Shown here one piece after another: positions 20,142-27,140 of a stretch of DNA of 64,000 bases (its first letter is position 1; each line of letters opens with the position of its first letter). The DNA comes from Ketobacter sp. (lineage in GTDB: Bacteria > Pseudomonadota > Gammaproteobacteria > Pseudomonadales > Ketobacteraceae), in assembly GCF_003671495.1 (NCBI RefSeq), contig NZ_RCHN01000019.1, positions 1 to 64,000 of the forward strand, written 5' to 3'. The notes under the pieces were generated by a model. That model worked only from the letters and a program-made list of their open reading frames with translations. It was not told where the DNA came from and ran no database searches. A program made the position numbers and the translations under genes.

Positions 20142-21026
20142 CTACGACTTTGGCACCCTGGACTGTTCTGCCGCGGGCTTGGCCATAATGGCAAGCACCC
20201 CTCCCAATATGATCAGGATCATGCCCCCCAGACTCTTGCCATCGGGTACATGATCCCAGAACAACCAGCCCAGTAATCCGGCAAACACCACCCCAAAGTA
20301 GGTAAGGGGAGCAATGCTGTTGGCCGGTGCATGGGCGTAGGCGTGATTGTACAGCTTCATGGTGATGAAAATAGAGAAGCCCACAAACAGGAGTGCAGGC
20401 CAGGCGAGCAGGGGAATGGCAGTGAAGTTGAGCAGCGCCAAGGGTGTGCTGAGCAGCAGGGAAATCAGAAAATAATAGAACAGGATTCGGTTCGAGGGCT
20501 CGCTCTGGGCCAGCTCCCGGGTATAAATCATGGATACCGCCAATGTGACGCCGGAGAGAAAACCGATGCCGTGCCAAAGGCTGAAACTGGCTCCTTCGGG
20601 CTTGAGAATAAACAGCACGCCGGCAAACCCCAGGCCGATGCCCACCATGCCCAACAGGCTGATGCGATTACGAAACAGCAGGTAGGCAAAAAAGGGTACA
20701 CAGATCGGGGCAGTGTTGCGTAACAGGGATGCATCCACCAGGGGAATGTTGCCGATGGCCAGGTAGTACGTGTAAAAGCAGGCCCAGCCGGCCACACCAC
20801 GAATCAGGTGGTGGCGGGGAACCTGGGTGGCTAATCCCGGCAGGCCCACCTTTGCCATCCAGGGGGTCAGGGTGAAGAGGCAGATCAGGTATTGTATGCA
20901 GACCACCACACTGGCATCCATCATCCCGGTGAGGTACTTGGTGGCGGCGGCCACCAGGCTTGCCACCAGGGAGGTCAGGATGGCATACATGCTGGCAATG
21001 CGTAAATTGGTTTGACGCCCGGGCAC
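20142..21026 (-). CDS. EamA/DMT family transporter
   Basis: This 294-residue protein has ten predicted hydrophobic segments in two EamA repeats, the drug/metabolite transporter pattern. It starts at GTG 21026, with AAGGA five to six bases upstream; the later ATG at 20990 has none. Recognisable blocks are VVCIQYLICLFTLTPW, the loop FRNRISLLGMVGIGLGFAGV, and AIAPLTYFGVVFAGLLGWLFW in the second repeat. The substrate is unknown. It lies at the upstream end of the aldolase-GMC-aldehyde dehydrogenase cluster, 91 bp before the aldolase, and could export or import a related metabolite. Confidence 0.88.
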   Translation of the reverse strand: MPGRQTNLRIASMYAILTSLVASLVAAATKYLTGMMDASVVVCIQYLICLFTLTPWMAKVGLPGLATQVPRHHLIRGVAGWACFYTYYLAIGNIPLVDASLLRNTAPICVPFFAYLLFRNRISLLGMVGIGLGFAGVLFILKPEGASFSLWHGIGFLSGVTLAVSMIYTRELAQSEPSNRILFYYFLISLLLSTPLALLNFTAIPLLAWPALLFVGFSIFITMKLYNHAYAHAPANSIAPLTYFGVVFAGLLGWLFWDHVPDGKSLGGMILIILGGVLAIMAKPAAEQSRVPKS

Positions 21027-21098
21027 AATAATCCTTATATGACTGCTCTAAATGTTTGCTATTATTGCAAAAAATAGCCTCTGGATGAGCCGTGTTCG

Positions 21099-21827
21099 GT
21101 GCAAAATATCGTACTTTTTGATTTGAGTTACGCAGACTTTCTCGCCTTTCTGTGGTTTTTGCTGTGTTGGGTAGGTTATGCCCAATACGCCCAGTGGAAA
21201 GCCCTCACCAAGAAATGCCTGGCCAGCGTACTGCACCAGCAGCGGTGTCGCTGGATGCTGGAAATGCTGGGTCGGGAGAACCGGGTAATGGATGCTTCCC
21301 TGATTGCCAACCTGGAGCGCAATGTGTCATTTTTTGCTTCCTCCACCCTGTTGATCCTGGCCGGTATCCTGACGGTGTTGGGCGCCACCGACCGGGTGAT
21401 CTCGCTGGCGGAGGAATTGCCCTTCGCGGTCAAAGCCACGAAAGTGGCCTGGGAGCTTAAACTGTTCCTGCTGATGGCGATCTTTGTTTACGCGTTTTTC
21501 AAATTCAGCTGGGCGTTACGTCAATACGGCTTTGCTTCGGTTGTCATCGGAACCGCACCATCACCAGCGGCGGTTGACGGCAGTGCGCGTACCGAGTTTT
21601 CCCAGGGGGCCGGCAGTGTAATCTCCCGGGCAGCCCACGCTTTCAACCTGGGCCTACGCAGTTACTATTTCGGCCTGGCTTTTCTGCTATGGTTTGTAAA
21701 TCCCTGGATTTTTATGGCGACGTCCACCTGGGTGGTGGCCGTACTCTATCGACGGGAGTTCCACTCCAAGGCGCTTCGGGCGCTGATACGAACCAACAAG
21801 GCGATTATCCGTGGAGACGTTCAGTGA
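21099..21827 (+). CDS. DUF599 family membrane protein
   Basis: This 242-residue integral membrane protein starts at GTG 21099. Hydrophobic segments occur at the N-terminus (FLAFLWFLLCWVGYAQYA), around 78-95, 115-135 and 190-220. The RERNxRxxD-like element GRENRVMDASLIANLERNVSFFASS is typical of DUF599 proteins. Function is unknown for the family. The stop overlaps the next start (GTGA), so it is translationally coupled to the first thioesterase. It is divergent from the EamA transporter. Confidence 0.85.
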   Translation: MQNIVLFDLSYADFLAFLWFLLCWVGYAQYAQWKALTKKCLASVLHQQRCRWMLEMLGRENRVMDASLIANLERNVSFFASSTLLILAGILTVLGATDRVISLAEELPFAVKATKVAWELKLFLLMAIFVYAFFKFSWALRQYGFASVVIGTAPSPAAVDGSARTEFSQGAGSVISRAAHAFNLGLRSYYFGLAFLLWFVNPWIFMATSTWVVAVLYRREFHSKALRALIRTNKAIIRGDVQ

Positions 21828-22318
21828 GTGACGACAAAAAGACCAAATGGCCCTTCACTTTAGAGGAAGGTCTGAAAATGTTCCTGCACGGTGTGCGGCA
21901 CAGTATGGAGCTGGGCATGGCCCTGGAGGAAATCACCGCGGAGGGACTGGTGGTGCGTTTACCTTACTCTGACAAAATCATCGGTAACCCTGACACCGGC
22001 GTGATTCACGGTGGTGCCATCACCAGCCTGATGGATCAGGCCTGCGGTCTGGCGGTGGCCCAGGCCATGGCGCCGGATTTTGACATTACTCCCACCATTG
22101 ATCTGCGCATAGATTACATGCGGCCGGCAGAGCCTGGCAAAGACGTGTTGGCGTATGTGGAATGTTACCGGAAAACCCGCAGCGTGGTGTTCACCCGGGG
22201 CGTGGCGTATCAGGATAACCGGGATGAGCCCATCGCCCATTGTGTGGCCAACTACATGCGGATGGGGTTGAGCAAGATACCCTGGTCCCCCAGAAAGACC
22301 ACGGAGGAAGGGCAATGA
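21824..22318 (+). CDS. PaaI-type hotdog-fold thioesterase (first of a pair)
   Basis: This is a 164-residue hotdog thioesterase. The GTG at 21824 overlaps the DUF599 stop and has GGAG seven bases upstream. The longer open frame to 21689 is not coding. The family core is TGVIHGGAITSLMDQACG, with the catalytic Asp/Gly region, and LRIDYMRPAEPGKDV follows. Such enzymes hydrolyse acyl-CoA or aryl-CoA thioesters. It is followed by a second, different PaaI-like gene with an ATGA overlap, suggesting a heteromeric enzyme or complementary substrate ranges. Confidence 0.9.
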   Translation: MSDDKKTKWPFTLEEGLKMFLHGVRHSMELGMALEEITAEGLVVRLPYSDKIIGNPDTGVIHGGAITSLMDQACGLAVAQAMAPDFDITPTIDLRIDYMRPAEPGKDVLAYVECYRKTRSVVFTRGVAYQDNRDEPIAHCVANYMRMGLSKIPWSPRKTTEEGQ

Positions 22319-22746
22319 GCATCAAAGAAATCGTTCACCAATGCCGTGAAACCAACGACTATGCCCGTCTGGTGGAAGCCATTCCCTATGCCCAGACCAT
22401 TGGTATGGGCTGCATGAAAGCCGGGGAGGAGGTGATTTTCACCTTGCCCGCCATCAAGTCGAATATCGGTAATCCCACCTTGCCCGCTATCCATGGTGGG
22501 GTGTTGGGTGGTTTTATCGAGCAGTCGGCGCAACTGCACCTGTTGATGCTGATGGAAACCCCCACTTACCCCAAGGTGGTGGATCTTTCCATTGATTACC
22601 TGAGTGCTGGCCTGTTCCGGGATACCTTTGCCGAGTGTCATGTACTGCGTATGGGGCGGCGGATTGCCAATGTGGCGGTGACGTTGTGGCAGGCTAAAAA
22701 GGATGAGCCCATCGCCACCGCACGGGCCCACTTGCTACTGTCCTGA
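22315..22746 (+). CDS. PaaI-type hotdog-fold thioesterase (second of a pair)
   Basis: The protein has 143 residues from the ATG at 22315, which overlaps the previous stop; GGAGGAAGG provides the ribosome-binding site. The core PAIHGGVLGGFIEQSAQLHL aligns with the first thioesterase, but the Asp of the usual HGG...D motif is replaced in the surrounding IEQSA segment. LSIDYLSAGLFRDTF is the second family strand. The two copies are only moderately alike, so this is an old duplication or a recruited partner. Hydrolysis of acyl-CoA is inferred. Confidence 0.88.
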   Translation: MSIKEIVHQCRETNDYARLVEAIPYAQTIGMGCMKAGEEVIFTLPAIKSNIGNPTLPAIHGGVLGGFIEQSAQLHLLMLMETPTYPKVVDLSIDYLSAGLFRDTFAECHVLRMGRRIANVAVTLWQAKKDEPIATARAHLLLS

Positions 22747-22779
22747 GCTTTGGTTAATGTAAGCATTGTTCTAAAAACG

Positions 22780-22811
22780 CTCAATCATAATTGAGGTGGC
22801 CGCGAGCCACC
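22780..22811 (+). promoter_or_regulatory. Two back-to-back hairpins
   Basis: CTCAAT-CATA-ATTGAG (22780-22795) and GTGGC-CGCGA-GCCAC (22796-22810) are perfect stem-loops with no spacer between them. They lie between the second thioesterase and the next gene. There is no T-run, so a simple terminator is unlikely. Confidence 0.4.
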
Positions 22812-22857
22812 CATCGTAAGACATTGAATATTATAAGGGAATTACAGGAAGGCTCGT

Positions 22858-24150
22858 ATGGAGACTTTTCTATTCATTGCCGCTTTGCTGGCATTTTCCG
22901 GTGTGACACTGAATTGCTTGCGCTTGGCTTATGGCCGATCACTTTCCTGGGGTATGGCCTGTACGCTTATGCCCCTCACCTGGATACCGTTTTACAACCT
23001 GGAGTGGGATCGGGTCCGGGTCCAGGGGGTTCTCCATACCCTGTCTTTGATCGCGCTGCTGTTTTTTGGTGTGCTTTATATGCGGGCCAATCCGTTCCTG
23101 TTTGATGACGGTACGCTGGCGGCTGTGCGGGACAAGGTCGCGCCGGCATTTGCGCAGGCGCCGTTGTCGTTGGCTGCGCCGCGTTTTGCCTCAGACTATG
23201 AGATTGCTGCCCATGGCTTCCAGGAAGGTGCCAACCAGGCTCGCTACCTGGGGCGTAAATACCAGTTTGAGCAGGTGGTGTTCGCCGACGGTATCCTGCG
23301 CTTCAAGCAGCTGGACGCACCAGAGCCAGTTGAGATTGCGATCGATCTGCAGGATTTTGAGGTGGGTGAAAGCGGCAGCCTGATGCTGGATCTGACTCCG
23401 GCCTCGGTTGGTTTTCCCCTGGTGCATGTCATGCAGTACCGGCCTGAGACCGCGCTCCCCACGGTGGATTCCTACGAGAAGGGATTTTGGCTCGAACTGA
23501 TTCTGGAGCGGGTGACGGAAGACCGCTATCAGGGGCGGGTACAACTCAAGTTCCCGGATGGGCGTAAAGGCTATCTGGCCGGCAACTTCAACGCCTCCAC
23601 CCGGGATCTGGTGCGTGAATTTGGTGAGGTGGTGCGCTCCTACGATTCCAATGACACCATCGAGTATGTGGCAGAACAGTATCTGGTGAATAACCTCGGT
23701 TCCTCGCTGTTGAATATCGTGGACTACCACAACACCTTTTTTCAGACCAATCTGGAGGATTCCACCGCTCACACCAATGTCACCGTGGCTATGGTGGACG
23801 GCAGTATCCATGACATTGATATCAGCCTGTTCAAGAATGACAACGAATGGGTGGTGGAGCGTACCCCGGTGCGGGAGCTGGTGGGTGCGTTGCAAACCAT
23901 CCGCCAGTCCCCCCCGGCAGCGATCAGCAGCAAGCCGGTGCTGCAGCAACTGGAAACCTACGGGCCTGATGACCTAGAGGAACTGGTCGGGCGCAAGGTG
24001 AGTTTGCAGACATTTGACGGCAAGACCCGTGCCGGCACGGTGGACGCGGTGGATCGCTACAACGTCTCGCTGGTGACGCTGCTGGGGGGCGGCGAAGTCG
24101 CGCTGATTGTGAAGCGGCGTGAGGTGAAGGAGGTCCGCCTGCAGGACTGA
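22858..24150 (+). CDS. Unrecognised membrane-anchored protein with possible Sm-like C-terminus
   Basis: I do not recognise this 430-residue protein. Two hydrophobic segments near the N-terminus (residues 2-21 and about 60-78) suggest membrane anchoring. A long hydrophilic region of about 270 residues follows, rich in beta-strand-like patterns. The last 55 residues (ELVGRKVSLQTFDGKTRAGT, then an ALIVKRREVKEVRL end) look like a small beta-barrel of the Sm/Lsm type. It has a good ribosome-binding site (ACAGGAAGG) and ATG. It stands between the thioesterase pair and the convergent lutC. No function is proposed. Confidence 0.8.
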   Translation: METFLFIAALLAFSGVTLNCLRLAYGRSLSWGMACTLMPLTWIPFYNLEWDRVRVQGVLHTLSLIALLFFGVLYMRANPFLFDDGTLAAVRDKVAPAFAQAPLSLAAPRFASDYEIAAHGFQEGANQARYLGRKYQFEQVVFADGILRFKQLDAPEPVEIAIDLQDFEVGESGSLMLDLTPASVGFPLVHVMQYRPETALPTVDSYEKGFWLELILERVTEDRYQGRVQLKFPDGRKGYLAGNFNASTRDLVREFGEVVRSYDSNDTIEYVAEQYLVNNLGSSLLNIVDYHNTFFQTNLEDSTAHTNVTVAMVDGSIHDIDISLFKNDNEWVVERTPVRELVGALQTIRQSPPAAISSKPVLQQLETYGPDDLEELVGRKVSLQTFDGKTRAGTVDAVDRYNVSLVTLLGGGEVALIVKRREVKEVRLQD

Positions 24151-24165
24151 TCTGCCGAGCTGGCG

Positions 24166-24858
24166 TTACCCTAGAAGAATCACGGTCAGGGTGCGTGGGC
24201 CGTGGGCTCCCAATTGAATGGTCTGCTCAATATCCGCCGTTCTCGATGGGCCGCTGATCAAATGGATGGCCCGATGCCGGGCGGGTTGCTTTTGGGCCAG
24301 TTGCTTCTGGGGCAGCTGCTTCTGGGTCAATAGGCGCCAGGCATCAGCCTTCCCCATGACAATGCAGCCTTTATCCAGCAGCACAACGTGGTGCTCCGCC
24401 AGGAAGTTCCAGCTGCCGGGCTGCTCTGCCGTCGCCAGGCAGAGCAGGGTGCCGGTATCCCGGATGCCGCAGAACGCCCTGGTGACGGCCACAGAGCCCG
24501 CTGGTGTAGGGTTCGCTGACGCACGGCGCCATAGTCTATTGGCGTGCCTGTTGGCGTCGGACCCCAGCAATTCCGGGGCAATGGTGGGCGGTTGCCGCCA
24601 GTCGTTCTCCTCGCTGAGGGTTTTCACCGTTTGTAACGCGTCCTGTTCGGAGGCTGCGAACGCCACCAGGGCGCCGTTACGGGACGCCGTCGCAGCAAAC
24701 TCATCCGCCGATTGAAACTGGATGGGCGGACTCTGCCCGCTTTCCGGTTTGCGCGTTGGCGCGTTCGATGTGGCACCTGCCCGGGCACGCAGCTTCGCCA
24801 GGATCTGGTAGCGCGCGTGGCTGTCACTTACCTTGCTGTGGTCCATTTTGCGCTGCAT
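24166..24858 (-). CDS. lutC: L-lactate utilisation protein LutC (LUD domain)
   Basis: The protein has 230 residues and ends the lutABC operon for L-lactate oxidation via an iron-sulfur complex. It has LUD-domain features: AVTRAFCGIRDTGTLLCLA, HHVVLLDKGCIVMG and a C-terminal SGPSRTADIEQTIQLGAHGP motif shared by LutC/YkgG proteins. The start overlaps the end of lutB by 35 bp; an ATG at 24846 is an alternative start. A 15-bp tandem repeat in the gene (24285-24329) adds a QKQLx run near residues 177-191, a local expansion absent from typical LutC. Confidence 0.9.
   Translation of the reverse strand: MQRKMDHSKVSDSHARYQILAKLRARAGATSNAPTRKPESGQSPPIQFQSADEFAATASRNGALVAFAASEQDALQTVKTLSEENDWRQPPTIAPELLGSDANRHANRLWRRASANPTPAGSVAVTRAFCGIRDTGTLLCLATAEQPGSWNFLAEHHVVLLDKGCIVMGKADAWRLLTQKQLPQKQLAQKQPARHRAIHLISGPSRTADIEQTIQLGAHGPRTLTVILLG
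24285..24329. repeat. 15-bp tandem repeat inside lutC
   Basis: Three imperfect copies of a 15-bp unit (consensus GTTGCTTCTGGGGCA) lie head to tail at 24285-24299, 24300-24314 and 24315-24329. They are in frame and encode repeated QKQ-L/P-A/P-type pentapeptides. Confidence 0.8.
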
Positions 24859-26251
24859 TTTTCAGTCCATTTTGCGCTCTGGTGCGCCATTGCTCCAGGA
24901 AGGTGGTGTCGCCGCTGGGTCTGATGGGAGTGCGTTGGTTGGGCCAGGCACGTTGCGGCAACCAGCGCAGCATGGCTCGGGACAGGCGCAGGTTCCAGGA
25001 AAAAAGGCGCGGGTGCCTGGACAGCCTACTGTACAGCGTCAGGCCCCAGCGCCATCTGCGTGGTTCCCGCTTTTGTTCATGTTGTTGCGCCCGCAGTTGA
25101 CGCAACAGATCGGGGAGGGGGATGCCCATGGGACAAACCTCCTCACAGCGGCCACAAAAGGTGGAGGCATTGGGCAGTGGCAGGGCCGCATCCAGACCCT
25201 GCAACAGTGGCGTCAGCACTGAACCCATTGGGCCGGGATACACCCAACCATAGGCGTGGCCGCCAACATTGGTGTACACCGGGCAATGGTTCAGGCAGGC
25301 GCCGCATTTAATGCAGTTGAGCATGGGCTCAAAGGGGGTGCCGAGCATCTCGCTACGCCCATTATCCAGCAGGATCACATGGAACTGATCCGGGCCATCC
25401 GGATCCTGTGCCTGCCTGGGGCCGCTGTAGAATGAGGTGTAGGCGCTCATGTGCTGACCGGTGGCGCTGCGGGCCAATACCTCAAGAATCAGCGACGCAT
25501 CTTCCATCGACGCCACCACTTTTTCAATGCTGGTGACCACAATATGCACCCGCGGCAGCGTGGCGCTCAGGTCCCCGTTGCCCTCATTGGTGACCAGGGC
25601 GATGGAGCCGTTTTCCGCCACCAGTACGTTGGCGCCGGTGATGCCGATGTCCGCCGTGAGAAAGGCTTCTCTCAACACGGTGCGGGCTTCCCCCACCAGA
25701 TCCGAAATCGCGTCCAGGCCTCGCTCACCCAGGGCATGGTATTGGCGGAAAAGTTCCGCTACCTGCTGGCGGGTTTTATGAATTGCGGGGGCGATAATGT
25801 GACTGGGGGGCTCTTTGGCCAGTTGAATGATGTATTCCCCCAGATCGCTTTCCACCACATCGAATCCCGCGGACTCCAAAGCGGCATTGAGTTCACACTC
25901 CTCCCCGATCATGGATTTGCCCTTGATAATGCGGCGACCATTGGCATTGCGGGCGATTGCCATGACGGTGGCGTTCAACTCCTGCGGGGTTTGTGCCCAG
26001 TGGACTTCACCACCATTGCGAATCAGGTTTTGCTCGAACTGTTCCAGCAACGGTGCCAGGTTTGCCAGGGCCTGTCGCTTTGCTGCCTGGGCGTTGGCTT
26101 TCAGCTGCTCAAATTCATCCACCATGGCGATGGCCTGAGCCCGCTTTTTAACGAACCCGCTTTGCGCATGACCGAGCGCACTCTGCAGTGCTGTGTCATC
26201 CAGGGCTTGTTGGGATTGGGCGGCAAAGCCATTGGCGCCATGCTTGTTCAC
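24824..26251 (-). CDS. lutB: L-lactate utilisation iron-sulfur protein LutB
   Basis: This is a 475-residue LUD-domain ferredoxin-like subunit. It begins at GTG 26251, which overlaps the lutA stop (GTGA). The central LUD region has KGKSMIGEECELNAAL and the family block ADIGITGANVLVAENGSIAL. Two [4Fe-4S] motifs follow: CIKCGACLNHCPVY and CGRCEEVCPMGIPLPDL. With LutA and LutC it forms the cytosolic L-lactate-oxidising complex. Its C-terminal tail carries a small duplicated AQNG element encoded by a 14-bp direct repeat (24841-24854 and 24865-24878). Confidence 0.95.
   Translation of the reverse strand: MNKHGANGFAAQSQQALDDTALQSALGHAQSGFVKKRAQAIAMVDEFEQLKANAQAAKRQALANLAPLLEQFEQNLIRNGGEVHWAQTPQELNATVMAIARNANGRRIIKGKSMIGEECELNAALESAGFDVVESDLGEYIIQLAKEPPSHIIAPAIHKTRQQVAELFRQYHALGERGLDAISDLVGEARTVLREAFLTADIGITGANVLVAENGSIALVTNEGNGDLSATLPRVHIVVTSIEKVVASMEDASLILEVLARSATGQHMSAYTSFYSGPRQAQDPDGPDQFHVILLDNGRSEMLGTPFEPMLNCIKCGACLNHCPVYTNVGGHAYGWVYPGPMGSVLTPLLQGLDAALPLPNASTFCGRCEEVCPMGIPLPDLLRQLRAQQHEQKREPRRWRWGLTLYSRLSRHPRLFSWNLRLSRAMLRWLPQRAWPNQRTPIRPSGDTTFLEQWRTRAQNGLKNAAQNGPQQGK
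24841..24878. repeat. 14-bp direct repeat at the lutB/lutC overlap
   Basis: GTCCATTTTGCGCT occurs at 24841-24854 and again at 24865-24878, a period of 24 bp. It is in frame in lutB and duplicates the AQNG segment, and it covers the candidate start codons of lutC. Confidence 0.75.
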
Positions 26252-27021
26252 GACTGGCGCTCCGTTGCATTCGTGCCGGCCAGCAGTTCCGCAATGTGGC
26301 AGAAGCTCAACCCCGACCGGTCAAGCGACTGCAACTGCAGCAGGCAGCCCAGGTCCGCTGAGGTTACACCAGTGGCGGAGCATTGCTCTATCGCAGCCAG
26401 CTTTTTCTGCCCCATGCGGCTGGACAACGGATCGAACTTCGCTGCGAAGGTGCCGCCAAAGCCACAACATACCTCCTGGTCGTGGAGATGGGCCAGCCTG
26501 ATCCCGGCTTTCAGCAGCAGGCGGTGGCCCTGCTCATGGGAGTGGGTCTCCCGGCGGCACGAGCAGCTGGTGTGATAGGCCCAGGCGTGTTGAGTGCGGT
26601 GTTGGGGGCGGGTACCCGGATGCCAGCCTTGCTCTTCCAGGAACTGGCACAACTCGCGGGTGCGGGCGGCCAACCGGGTGGCTCGTTCAAGCCAGTCGGT
26701 ATCCTGGTCAAACAGGCGGGGGTAATGGTTGATGATCATGCCGGCACAGGAACCGGAGGGGACCACCACCCAATCATATCCCTGCAATGCGGTGATCTGG
26801 GTCTTGGCCACCGCGATGGCCTGGTCACGATGGCCGGCATTGTAGCCTGGCTGGCCACAGCAGGTTTGATCCAGGGGTACATCCACTTTGAATCCCAGGC
26901 TCTCCACCAGCTGGACGCAGGCATGACCTATTTCCGGGCGTAGGCTGTTGGCCAGACAGGTGATGTACAAAGCGGCGGTGGGCGGTCTCTTTGCTTGATC
27001 AGGCATGTGGTTGTTTTTCAT
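26248..27021 (-). CDS. lutA: L-lactate utilisation protein LutA (cysteine-rich CCG domain)
   Basis: The protein has about 257 residues from the ATG at 27021; ATGs at 27006 and 27039 are also possible and none has a clear ribosome-binding site. It has the two CCG-type motifs of LutA/GlpC-like proteins: TCCGQPGYNAGH and EVCCGFGGTFA. Further cysteines occur in GSCAGMI and HTSCSCRRE. These bind non-cubane or regular Fe-S clusters in related heterodisulfide-reductase-type subunits. It is the first gene of lutABC and divergent from htpG. Confidence 0.93.
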   Translation of the reverse strand: MKNNHMPDQAKRPPTAALYITCLANSLRPEIGHACVQLVESLGFKVDVPLDQTCCGQPGYNAGHRDQAIAVAKTQITALQGYDWVVVPSGSCAGMIINHYPRLFDQDTDWLERATRLAARTRELCQFLEEQGWHPGTRPQHRTQHAWAYHTSCSCRRETHSHEQGHRLLLKAGIRLAHLHDQEVCCGFGGTFAAKFDPLSSRMGQKKLAAIEQCSATGVTSADLGCLLQLQSLDRSGLSFCHIAELLAGTNATERQS

Positions 27022-27065
27022 GACCAATGTTGGCGCCATCATAGCAAAATTTTGTTGCAGAAGGG

Positions 27066-27094
27066 CTTGATATCCGCCGCGCTGACCCCATCTA
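27066..27094 (+). promoter_or_regulatory. Sigma-32-type heat-shock promoter for htpG
   Basis: CTTGAT (27066-27071) and CCCCATCTA (27086-27094) are separated by 14 bp. This is very close to the heat-shock consensus (CTTGAA, 13-15 bp, CCCCAT). It points toward htpG and would give a leader of roughly 40 nt before the ATG at 27141. It also argues against translation starting at the upstream in-frame codon at 27105. Confidence 0.8.
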
Positions 27095-27140
27095 CCGAGG
27101 GAATTTGACTTTTTGCGCAATTGAGGAGCACGTTACCACC

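Noticed and set aside
21058..21078. GCTATT/AATAGC dyad between the EamA and DUF599 genes
   Set aside because: The arms are 6 bp and AT-rich, and no regulator gene is nearby. Chance is sufficient.
25451..26575. 374-codon plus-strand frame across lutB and lutA
   Set aside because: Both lutB and lutA show intact cysteine motifs on the other strand. The frame has no family features.
27105..27140. Earlier in-frame start for htpG
   Set aside because: It would lie essentially at the predicted transcription start of the sigma-32 promoter. HtpG proteins begin at the [12 protein letters not shown] position.
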